The notes under the pieces were generated by a model, which made no database searches, had not been told where the DNA came from, and was given only the letters and a program-made list of their open reading frames with translations. From the NCBI GenBank assembly GCA_963932465.1, contig OZ010800.1, positions 100,025,307-100,089,306 on the forward strand: a stretch of DNA of 64,000 bases, given 5' to 3'. A program made the translations under genes and the position numbers. The DNA is from Maratus speciosus. Lineage: Eukaryota; Arthropoda; Arachnida; Araneae; Salticidae. This document shows positions 36,460 through 47,178 of this stretch, in pieces (positions within the stretch are counted from its first letter, which is position 1; each line of letters begins with the position of its first letter).

Positions 36460-36729
36460 TGGAAAATGTTAACAAGGCAGTGGCCTACGGGGGGGGGGGC
36501 ACCATAGATGGTTTCATTCAGTAGCGCATGGCTATTTAACTATACCTAGACATAACTTGTATGAAGATAGCAACAGCTGTTTAGAAATTTAGAAGTTGGC
36601 AAGGGACTTTAGTGTGCATAATTTATACAGGGTGTGCCACTATTCCTTCAGGAATTTGGAAGGATCATAAAAAAATATTACCAATACAGCAACAATGTTG
36701 GCTTTACTGGAAACATTTCAATTTTTGTT

Positions 36730-36775
36730 TCACAAATGTATAATATGTGAACCTTTGGTTATGCGGCAGATATCA
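36730..36775 (-). pseudogene. C-terminal tail of the DUF4817-type transposase
   Basis: The minus strand reads DICRITKGSHIIHL followed by a stop. This resembles, by family knowledge, the C-terminus (RxDxCRVTxGAHIEHL) of DUF4817-type mariner-like transposases. It lies just inside the opposite TIR from the N-terminal fragment, in the expected order and strand, so the catalytic middle of the gene is missing. Confidence 0.65.
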
Positions 36776-36786
36776 AGTCTAAAGTC

Positions 36787-38436
36787 AAAAAATCCCTGCC
36801 GGCCCGGCCTACAGGCAGAGGTAGATTTCGAAGTTAAATATACTAATTTCACAAACAAAAACTAAATCATGATTATAGATAAATCCACTTTAACAATTTC
36901 ATCTGGCCGCTCTTGATGAGTTTTTATTTCATTTTCATATAATAGCTGGTTTTATCAGAATCATGTTAGGGCGGTATTCAAAAAAATACTTATTCATGCT
37001 CAACAACTCGAAATTTTCTGGCATAATTCCAGATTCATTTTTAATAAAAAAAAATATGAAACTTGCTGACGTGATTTTTGAAGAGATTTATAAGCGACCT
37101 GTGTTTTTATTTTTTGTTCAATTAATTAAAACTTGATATATAAACAATTATTTTCTCAGAAGGACAATATTTTTCGTTTCTAACACAATCGCTTCGGGAA
37201 ATTCCGTTCAAAATGTCCACTTTAACATCATTTTTTGAAATATATTCTGTCTCTATCTAAAAATCGATTATTACGGTACATTATATAGTTTCTGAATAAG
37301 CGAATCTACCAATTAAATGCGTTTGAGAGCAAAAATGAATTTAAAAACCAGTCAGAAAATAAGCAGTTTGGATTTAAGCGCATCCTTAATACAATGATTT
37401 TTCCAACACAATCCGCTTCGGTAAATTCGGTTCAAAATGCCCTTTTTAACAGCATTAAAAAAAATATATTCTGCCCCTATCAGAAAATCGACCATTACGG
37501 TACATTATATAGTTTCTGAGTAAGAAAACGTACCAATTGGAAGCCTTTGAGAGCAAAAATGAATTGTAAAATGAGTCAGAAAATAAGCAGTTTGGATTTG
37601 AATACACCCTTACTAAGATCATTTTTTACTTCAACCGGTATGTATTTTTAATTTGCTTTTGCTCTAAGAATTGGTCCTATCCAAAACTTGTCTATATAGA
37701 TGTTGTAGACAATATTAAGAAGATATATGATAAATTCATGGGGATTTTATATCTTTTGAATTGACGGAGTTATGGGTTTTTTTCTTCTTCAAACCCCCTT
37801 TTTGTTTTCGTTTTTAATTTTTTTTTGCGGTACGAATTGGTCCTATCAAAAACTTGTGAATATAAAAGTTGTAGATAATGTTAAGGAGATTCATGTTAAA
37901 ATTAATTGGATTTGATATCTTGAGAATTGACGAAGTTATGGATTTTTTTCTTCTTGAAACGCCCTTTTTGTTTTCGTTTTTAATTTTTTTTTGCGGTACG
38001 AATTGCTCCTATCAAAAACTTGTGAATATAAAAGTTTTAGATAATGTTAAGGAGATTTATAATAAAATTAATTGAATTTGATATCTTGAGAATTGACGAA
38101 GTTATGAATTTTTTCTCCCAAAAACCCTATTTTTGCGCCCCTTGAGCCCATTTTTAACTTTATCAAAAATCAGTGATACATAAATTTTTGGCCCTATTTT
38201 TAGAAGTAATAAAAACTTTAAACTGATTTGATATGTACAAAAATGAAGAAGTTATGGGTGGTTTTCTGTTTTCACAAAACCCCTCCCTATTTCCCTCCCC
38301 TTGGTCCGATTTTGCCCATTAACGAACTTGACCGAGATTTTATGCCCATTGATTTTATGTATCAGTTTGGAAGAGATTGGTGCAGAATTACGAAAGTTAT
38401 CGTGTCCAGAAGAAAGTGATATATATATATATATAT

Positions 38437-38488
<52 letters not shown>

Positions 38489-38612
38489 AGTTTTTTACTG
38501 AGGGTGGTTTTGGGTTCTAGGGGTCATGATCGGTGTAGATCTGCAAAAATTTTTCAGAAATTCCAACATAGGAACGATCCCAATAGGTAGTATTTCATAC
38601 GAAATCTACCTA
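36787..38612 (+). repeat. RepA dispersed repeat, copy 3 (reference copy)
   Basis: This is a full-length copy of 1,826 bp from AAAAATCCCTGCC to GAAATCTACCTA. The left end folds as CTGCC...GGCAG and the right end as TAGGTAG...CTACCTA. Internal order: paired units of about 228 bp (TTGAGAGCAAAAATGAATT at about 37323 and 37551); then three or four units of about 166 bp anchored on CGGTACGAATTG-TCCTATC (about 37665, 37834, 38000); then a GAATTGACGAAGTTATG block; then (TA)n(GATA)n at 38419-38487; then the conserved right end. It interrupts the DUF4817 transposon, so its boundaries are set by unrelated flanks on both sides. No coding frame was found. Confidence 0.88.
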
Positions 38613-38613
38613 A

Positions 38614-38923
38614 TTCTTCCCAGACTCGATTCATCTTCGGATCTGTAATTCCACACTTTCATGACAGATTGACTTCCTTGGGCTTCGCATAACGCATCTC
38701 CAACACCAGTTACCGTTTCCACCGATGTGTCTGGACGACCGGTTCGTTGCCCATCACACGAGCAACCACTTTTCTCAAATTTCCGAACCCATGCATGAAG
38801 CGTTTTTTTCATTGGTTGTTGCAATCTGTATTTTGTACGAACTTTTCTTTGAATTGTCACAACAGATTGACTTTTCGCAAATTCAAAGATGCAGTATGCT
38901 TTCTGTGATCCTGTAAACGCCAT
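38614..38923 (-). pseudogene. N-terminal helix-turn-helix domain of a DUF4817-type transposase
   Basis: The frame begins MAFTGSQKAYCIFEFAKSQS and reads LHAWVRKFEKSGC, then QRTGRPDTSVETV at residues about 44-72. This is the DNA-binding helix-turn-helix and GRP linker typical of DUF4817 and mariner-like proteins of arthropods. The frame runs about 100 residues and is cut exactly where RepA begins (38612); the last few codons and the stop come from RepA sequence. No DDE residues are present. Confidence 0.8.
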
Positions 38924-39120
38924 TATCTCATGTGCAAATTTTTCAAAAGTGTGCTTTTCGACTATTTTTAATTATTATCAGAAGTAGTGGCGCTATTTAT
39001 TAAATCGTTTGTGAAGGAAAACTTGTAATTTTTGTTTCTCCAGTAGAGTAGACTTTGTTGCTGTATTGGTAATATTTGTTTTATAAGCTTTACAAAACCC
39101 CGAGGGAATTGTGACATACC

Positions 39121-39125
<5 letters not shown>

Positions 39126-39169
<44 letters not shown>

Positions 39170-40959
39170 GAGAGAGAGAGAGTAATGTAAAAAATATTTT
39201 GTATTAATATATTAAATACGTATTATAATTTATAAATGTTTCCACAGAGTATTTAAGATATATCACGGATGATGACCAAACTGTTCAAGTAAGTCTATGT
39301 TAGAAATGTATGTAAAATAATGGTAATCAACTTATTTTCTTATCATTAAAAGCATCATTTGACACTTGTTAAAGGTATTACAATTTAACATATCGTATAT
39401 ATTTATGATATTAAAGTTATCCTAACTTTTATTCTTAACTCCATAATGCATATTTATATTGTGAAAAACAAAGAGAATATAATCTGTGAAGTTTTTCTGT
39501 TTAAAAATTTATAATAATCAAATCCCTTATTTTGAGCAATGATGAAGAGAAAACGTAACATGAAATTTAGTTTCCACTAAAATAGTGTTATTTTTTTCCT
39601 TTTTGTGACATGTAAATATATGTAGTTCAGCACAATCTTGCGTATCTAAAAAATATTAGAAAGTTATTTCTATGAGAAAACAGAAGTATGTTTTAATGTA
39701 TTTCAGAGTTTGTACGCTTCACGGCCTTTCAAGGGCCTTTTACCAGATTTCTTAAAGTAATATTTGCCTTATTTAATGAAGAAAATTCTATCTTCAGATA
39801 TAGCGACCAGTACTTTGCGAAATTTCTGGTACTAAAACACCCAAAATCCCCTGATTTTTTTTTTTATGCGTACGAACTCTGTATTTATTTAAAATTTCAT
39901 TGTAGGAGATATGTTATAGAAGATTAATTAGATTCACGTATTCTGTATTTTAATTAATATAAACAAGCGGTCGTATTGATAATGTTTAAATGTATTTGAT
40001 ACACCAAACGGAAATCATAAGCTAATACGTTAAAATGTAATGTAGCATAAATATTTATAAATCAGAATATATGAACATATTAAAGGTAAAGGAAGAATAC
40101 ATCAGAAGCCATTTTTTTCTTTTTGAAATTGCTAAATATAATATTAAAATGACATGTGTTTCCATATGCAGCACAGTAAAAGAAAGAATTCTGGATAACA
40201 CTCTTGAATTTAAATTACAATCTTAGTTCGTAATTTGTGAAAGTAATTATATTATTGCAATTGGAGAAATGAATCATACTTATTTTTGCTTATTTTTTAA
40301 TAAAGGTATCACAATATTTCCGTGTGCTATATATGTAATATGACTGTTTTTCAGGATGTACACTGTTTCTCTTATTGATTAATTAATGTAGTACCTCGTA
40401 AACGTGCATAACAAACATTCTTGCCAAAATTTAATTCTGAAAAATCCTTCACAATATTATTTTTCTTGTTAGTCAAATACAGTTTAAACAAGTAAGAAAA
40501 AATTATGCGTCAAGCATAGATTATGAAACACTTTCCAACACATTCAGAATAATGTAAAAAAACTGCACTGTTTAAAAAATTAAAATTTTACGTCTAATTC
40601 AAACATATGGAAACGCAAAGTACATTTCAGAACCCAATTTCAGCTGTTCCCATCCACAATCGGAAAATTCTGCGAATTACAGCTTCTGTATATGATTTCT
40701 AGATTTGAATCTATTAGATACAGCTACATGCAAACCAAAATTTAGTTCACTTAAGAGCTACATATACTTCAGTTGAAAATTTGCCTTCACCAATTTCCTC
40801 TAATAAGGAGAACGGTACATGAATACTTTTTTGCAGCCCTGTATTTTAGGTATATAATTTATATATAACGGGTAAGATGCAAAAAAATAATTAAATTTAA
40901 AAGCGCAGACCGAATTTTAAACCGTGAACTCCAGCAATTATTACTCAAAAACAGTACTG
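39126..40959. other. AT-rich DNA with (TA)n(GA)n microsatellite at its start
   Basis: (TA)n followed by (GA)n lies at about 39124-39182. The remainder shows no gene. The last few hundred bases before 40960 may be strongly decayed RepB satellite units (CCTGTA-containing words near 40838). Confidence 0.4.
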
Positions 40960-43900
40960 TACTGTAACCGATTTCTTTTTTGTGTCCCTGTAAATGAACA
41001 AAAAATGCTATGAATGTCTTGTTCTAACCTGATCGTACTGAAATTCAGTGATTTATATCAGTTTCAATACATTTGAAATCGCATAATATCATTAGAATAT
41101 TCTGCAAGCGATTTTTCCCCATATACCATAATGTAATGGAATAATTTTGAGTGCCTCTGTAAATGAACGATTAATCCTACATACTTCATATACAATAACC
41201 AACATGCTTTTGTGACCCTAAATAACCTTTATCAATTTCATGAAAATCAGAGTATATTTACGGAAGTTATTCCCCATACACCATAATTTAATGGAATAAT
41301 TTTGAGTGCCCCTGTAAATGAACGATTCAGCATACATACTTCATATACAATACCAAACATGCTTTTGTGACCCTAAATAACCTTTATCAATTTCATGAAA
41401 ATTCGAGTATATTTACGGGAGTTATTCTCCATATACCATAATGTAATGGAATAATTTTGAGTGCCCCTGTAAATGAAAGATTAATCTTACATACTTCATA
41501 TACAATACCCAACATGCTTTGGTGACCCTAAATAACCTTTATCAATTTCATGAAAAACAGAGTATATTTACGGAAGTTATTTCCCATATACCATAATGTA
41601 ATGGAATACTTTGAGTGCCGCTGTAAATGAACGATTAACCATACATACTTCATATACAATACCAAACATGCTTTCATGACCCTCAATAACCTTTATCAAT
41701 TTCATGAAAATTCGAGTATATTTACGGGAGTTATTCTCCATATACCATAATGTAATGGAATAATTTTGAGTGCCCCTGTAAATCAACGATTAATCCTACA
41801 TACTTCATATACAATACCCAACATGCTTTGGTGACCCTAAATAACCTTTATCAATTTCATGAAAAACAGAGTATATTTACGGAAGTTATTTCCCATATAC
41901 CACAATTTAATGGAATACTGTTGAGTGCCCCTGTAAATGAACGATTAATCATACATACTTCATATACAATACCAAACATGCTTTCATGACCCTCAATAAC
42001 CTTTATCAATTTCATGAAAATCAGAGTATATTTACGGAAGTTATTCCCCATATACCATAATTTAATGGAATACTTTTGAGTGCCCCTGTAAATGAACGAT
42101 TAATCATACATACTTCATATACAATACCAAACATGCTTTTGTGACCCTAAATAACCTTTATCAATTTCATGAAAATTCGAGTATATTTACGGAAGTTATT
42201 CCCCATATACCACAATTTAATGGAATACTTTTGAGTGCCCCTGTAAATGAACGATTAACCATACATACTTCATATACAATACCAAACATGCATTCATGAC
42301 CCTCAATAACCTTTATCAATTTCATGAAAATTTTAGTATATTTACGGGAGTTATTCTCCATATACCATAATGTACTGGAATATTTTTGAGTGCCCCTGTA
42401 AATGAACGATTAATCATACTTACTTCATATACAATACCCAACATGCTTTCGTGACCCTAAATAATCTTTATCAATTTCATGAAAATCAGAGTATATTTAC
42501 GGAAGTTATTCCCCATATACCATAATTTAATGGAATAATTTTGAGTGCCCCTGTAAATGAACGATTAATCATACATACTTCATATACAATACCAAACATG
42601 CTTTCGTGACCCTAAATAACCTTTATCAATTTCATGAAAATTCGAGTATATTTACGGGAGTTATTCTCCATATACCATAATGTAATGGAATACTTTTGAG
42701 TGCCCCTGTAAATGAACGATTAATCCTACATACTTCATATACAATAACAAACATGTTTTGGTGACCCTAAATAACCTTTATTAATTTCATGAAAATCAGA
42801 GTATATTTAGGGAAGTTATTCCCCATATACCATAATTTAATGGAATAATTTTGAGTGCCCCTGTAAATGAGATATTAATCATACATACTTCATATACAAT
42901 ACCAAACATGCTTTCGTGACCCTAAATAACCTCTATCAATTTCATGAAAATCAGAGTATATTTACGGAAGTTATTCCCCATATACCACAATTTAATGGAA
43001 TAATTTTGAGTGCCCCTGTAAATGAACGATTAACCATACATACTTCATATACAATACCAAACATGCTTTCGTGATCCTAAATAACCTTTATCAATTTCAT
43101 GAAAATTCGAGTATATTTACGGGAGTTATTCTCCATATACCATAATGTAATGGAATACTTTGAGTGCCCCTGTAAATGAACGATTAACCATACATACTTC
43201 ATATACAATACCAAACATGCTTTCGTGACCCTAAATAACCTTTATTAATTTCATGAAAATTCGAGTATATTTACGGGAGTTATTCTCCATATACCATAAT
43301 TTAATGGAATACTTTTGAGTGCCCCTGTAAATGAGCGATTAATCATACATACTTCATATACAATACCAAACATGCTTTCGTGACCCTAAATAACCTCTAT
43401 CAATTTCATGAAAATCAGAGTATATTTACGGAAGTTATTCTCCATATACCATAATTTAATGGAATACTTTTGAGTGCCCCTGTAAATGAGCGATTAATCA
43501 TACATACTTCATATACAATACCAAACATGCTTTCGTGACCCTAAATAACCTCTATCAATTTCATGAAAATCAGAGTATATTTACGGAAGTTATTTCCCAT
43601 ATACCATAATGTAATGGAATACTTTTGAGTGCCGCTGTAAATGAACGATTAACCATACATACTTCATATACAATACCAAACATGCTTTCGTGACCCTAAA
43701 TAACCTTTATCAATTTCATGAAAATTCGAGTATATTTACGGGAGTTATTCTCCATATACCATAATTTAATGGAATAATTTTGAGTGCCCCTGTAAATGAG
43801 TGATTAATCATACATACTTCATATACAATACCAAACATGCTTTCGTAACCCTAAATAAACTTTATCAATTTCATGAAAATTCGAGTATATTTACGGGAGT

Positions 43901-44737
43901 TATTCTCCATATACCATAATGTAATGGAATACTTTTGAGTGCCCCTGTAAATGAACGATTAACCATACATACTTCATATACAATACCAAACATGCTTTCG
44001 TGACCCTAAATAACCTTTATTAATTTCATGAAAATCAGAGTATATTTACGGAAGTTATTCCCCATATACCACAATTTAATGGAATACTTTTGAGTGCCCC
44101 TGTAAATGAACGATTAATCATACATACTTCATATACAATACCAAACATGCTTTCGTGACCCTAAATAACTTCTATCAATTTCATGAAAATCAGAGTATAT
44201 TTATGGAAGTTATTCCCCATATACCACAATTTTATGGAATACTTTGAGTGCCCCTGTAAATGAACGATTAACCATACATACTTCATATACAATACCAAAC
44301 ATGCTTTCGTGACCCTAAATAACCTCTATCAATTTCATGAAAATCAGAGTATATTTACGGAAGTTATTCCCCATATACCACAATTTAATGGAATACTTTT
44401 GAGTGCCCCTGTAAATGAACGATTAACCATACATACTTCATATACAATACCAAACATGCTTTCGTCACCCCAAAATAACCTTTATCAATTTCATGAAAAT
44501 TCGAGTATATTTACGGGAGTTATTCTCCATATACCATAATGGAATACTTTTGAGTGCCCCTGTAAATGAACGATTAATCCTATATACTTCATATACAATA
44601 ACAAACATGTTTTGGTGACCCTAAATATCCTTTATTAATTTCATGAAAATCCGAGTCTATTTACGGGAGTTAGAGCGTGGACAGACGGCCAGACAAACCG
44701 AATGCATAAACACTTTTCAACTTTGTTGGAAAGTGTT
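40960..44737 (+). repeat. RepB copy 2: about 23 units of a 155-bp satellite with hairpin terminus
   Basis: The anchor CCCCTGTAAATGAACGATTA recurs every 154-155 bp, from about 41155 to 44560, with a decayed unit before. Units fall into two interleaved types: AAAATCAGAG with GGAAGTTATTCCCC, and AAAATTCGAG with GGGAGTTATTCTCC. The array stops inside a unit at GGGAGTTAGAGCG (44665), followed by GACAGACGGCCAGACAAACC and a 29-nt hairpin at 44709-44737. Several short open frames in the array are repeat artefacts. The left boundary is not defined. Confidence 0.9.
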
Positions 44738-45056
44738 AAAAATAAAGAAAAACGACATGTAAACTTATATGTATATTTGGATCTTTCACTACACTCTATA
44801 ATCTACAAGAAATAGATTTATATAAATATGGACATGGATAATAGGGTCATTATTAAATATACAGTATCAGATATTAAGCTATGCTTGGTAAAAGGTTGTC
44901 TAGACATATGTCGAGACATATTTCTAGATGGATATATGTCTAGTGAAAAAACAACAACAACAACAACAACAAAAAACACTCGTCTTTATAGTTGTTTATA
45001 AAGTGCTCCTTCAAATACCATTTATAATTAAGAGATGTATGTAGTATATTATTTAT

Positions 45057-45277
45057 AGTTGCTAAAAATTTGTAAGATAAAAACTTTAAAAAACTGTAAA
45101 ATAGTTTTATTTGATTGTTGACATGTTTCACCGCATCCAGAGTCGTAATCAAAACAAATAAATACTGATATAAATTTGTTTTGAAAATGACTCTGGATTA
45201 GTTGAAACATGTCAACAGACGAATAAAACAATTTTACTGTTTTTAAAATTTTAATTTTACACTTTTTTAGCAATTAG
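45057..45277. mobile_element. fold-back MITE, about 220 bp
   Basis: The arms pair over about 90 bp each: TTGCTAAAAA at the left end with TTTTTTAGCAA at the right, and TTGACATGTTTCA (45118) with TGAAACATGTCAA (45203), closing around CCAGAGTC/GACTCTGG near 45137 and 45190. No coding frame was seen. A (CAA)n tract lies just outside at about 44952-44971. Confidence 0.8.
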
Positions 45278-45520
45278 AAATAATATATTGTTACACGGTG
45301 TTAAATGTTATATATGTACATAATTACAGATGTATGTAGAATGTATGTACAGATGTATGTACAATAATAATTTTGATGAAAAAATGCTAAAATTGAGATA
45401 ATATCGTGTTTCACATTACATTTATTTGTGATAATAAAAGTATCCTCAACAATGGAACAGAACAAACTGAAGGGTTTAACCCTTTATCTACTGACAATAC
45501 TTACAAGTACAATTAAAATA

Positions 45521-45642
45521 CACTGGCCTCCAAAAGTTAAGGTACAGGGACTGGATGCTTTCGATTGCACATGGTTTGTCGAATATCTATCAACATTATT
45601 GACGAATTGTTATTGAACATCTCGGATGTAAAGAACATGTTT
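45521..45642 (+). repeat. partial copy of the giant palindrome's end
   Basis: CACTGGCCTCCAAAAGTTAA and about 100 further bases match the outer arm of the element at 35179-36459 (both arms), then similarity stops near AACATGTTT. It is preceded by TA, consistent with a TA-targeting element. Confidence 0.75.
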
Positions 45643-45828
45643 GATTGACCCCCTTATAGGTACGGTGATGCATTAAATGCTTGACATTTACGATAAGCCA
45701 TTATTGGCATTTAATCTTATAGTTTGGCGATAGTTTTTTGGTGTGCGGGATAATCGAGTGGTATTGAATTGCGTAAAAGAAACATCCTTATAACTCGAAA
45801 AATTATAATCATATTAACTAACACTTTA

Positions 45829-46348
45829 CACTGTAAAAAAAATTCCGCAACGTTCCTGGGAAAAAATGGGCAGCTGAGTTGCCCATTATTTCCAAGAAAC
45901 ATTTCTTGAAAATGACTGGAACTTTACTGTATATGTTAAAAACTTTCTACAGAAATGCCAGTAAGTTTCCTGCGAAATACCAGGAATATTTCTGTTGACA
46001 GCAAAACATTACTGACATTTCACAGCATGCGGTATCCGCAGACGATTTTTACATTTCCAGTTGACAATTTTCGCTTTATTATCATTATTTGTTAGAATGA
46101 AAAAATATTTTGAAATTGACATCAAAATTATTATTTATAATTTACACGAAAAAATAAATTTTCAGTTAAAATTCAATAAAGTAAATATATATATGATATA
46201 TTATTTCTGAACTTTGCTTAAAATATAAAAATATATAAATGTTAGAAAAAAAACAATTAGAAAAAAAATCTAGAGATAAAATATTTTGGATTTTCGTCAG
46301 TAATTATGTTAGTTTACAAGTTAGATAAAATACATATAAATTTTCATG

Positions 46349-46396
<48 letters not shown>

Positions 46397-47178
46397 GTAA
46401 TTGTATATTTTTTCCGAAAAAAAAATCAAATTTGCAGCAATTCAAAGTATCAAATTGTAATCAAATTGTAATAAAGTGTTAAAATATAAAATTAATTAAA
46501 AAGAAAAAAAAAAGTCAAGAGGTAGCATCGAACCCGGGCCGTACGGTTGGCGTGCGAGCTTTCTGCGTCCACACCACGAAAGACACGTTAAGAGCTGCAA
46601 ACTAATGGGTATTTGAAACGTATGCTAAACCTCGGCATCTAATTTCTGAAAATCTAAGGCCCATTTGAAGAAATCCTTCTACAAGAATACTTAGAGATAA
46701 GAACTCTAAAACATACTTTAAATTAATCAAAATCGGTGAGAATCATGTTTGATGGTCCCCTGGTTAATGGAGATCTAAATAATAGGTGTATTTTTTTGAC
46801 ACGGTCTGCTCGTTAAACATTTCACAGACACGTACGAGAGATAATCTCTTAGCGATGTCACAGAGGTTTTATATTTTCATCTGAATTGTCTTGACAATAG
46901 AGACGCAAAGGCTTATGTCGTCTATTGATTTATTTGCATTCCATATTGATTTTTTTACATTCATTTAAGGAATTCGTTTTCGACACTCGCGCGCGAGCAA
47001 CGGAAAAAAATAATAAATGGCGGCCGCAGCGTTTTGCTGTTTCCAAATTTTGTTCAGGAAAGTTTCAGATAAGAAAACCAGAATTTCACAGGAGAGAGCT
47101 AAATTATTCTGAAAACCTGAGAAAAGGCGAAACGTTCCTGGATTTTACATGGAACGTTACCATTTTTTTTTTACAGTG
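45829..47178. mobile_element. element with CACTGTAAAAA termini, about 1.35 kb
   Basis: CACTGTAAAAAAAA at 45829 mirrors TTTTTTTTTACAGTG ending at 47178; TA flanks both sides. Inside the ends, GCAACGTTCC (about 45848) and GGAACGTTAC (about 47151) extend the TIR. The interior holds a 42-nt A run (46349-46390), a tRNA-like module (46515-46590) and a locally GC-rich stretch with CGCGCGAGC and ATGGCGGCCGCAG near 46988-47025. No transposase frame was seen. Termini resemble CACTA/Chapaev or Tc1-type elements; the superfamily is not assigned. Confidence 0.75.
46515..46592 (-). ncRNA. tRNA-like module (degenerate) with T-run after it
   Basis: On the minus strand, GTGGACGCAGAAAGCTCGC, then CAACCGTACGGCCCGGGTTC and GATGC, resemble a tRNA variable loop and T-arm with a B-box-like GGGTTCGATGC. 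A run of T follows within 12 bases, as for a Pol III terminator. The T-stem does not pair fully and no cloverleaf could be closed, so this is not a functional tRNA gene. It may be a captured tRNA-derived segment. Confidence 0.4.

Larger units (their letters stand above)
36628..39123 (-). mobile_element. CAGGGTG-ended DUF4817-type transposon, core-deleted, with RepA nested inside
   Basis: The ends CAGGGTGTGCCAC (36628) and the reverse complement of 39111-39123 (CAGGGTATGTCAC) form imperfect TIRs of about 90 bp sharing ATATTACCAATACAGCAACA. TA flanks each end (36626-36627 and 39124-39125). Subtracting RepA copy 3 leaves about 670 bp carrying only the two ends of a transposase gene (see 38614-38923 and 36730-36775). 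It is thus a MITE-like deletion derivative that later received RepA. Confidence 0.85.

Noticed and set aside
38414..38487. CRISPR-like array in GATA repeats, and other regular repeats in the window
   Set aside because: The repeats are simple microsatellites or satellites without unique spacers, in a eukaryotic genome.
41577..44539. Several open frames of 64-76 codons with the same protein text in the 155-bp satellite
   Set aside because: They are read-throughs of tandem non-coding units; the similarity comes from the DNA repeat, not from protein conservation.
46515..46592. Functional tRNA gene
   Set aside because: T-stem pairing is incomplete and no acceptor stem closes, so it is listed only as a tRNA-like module.
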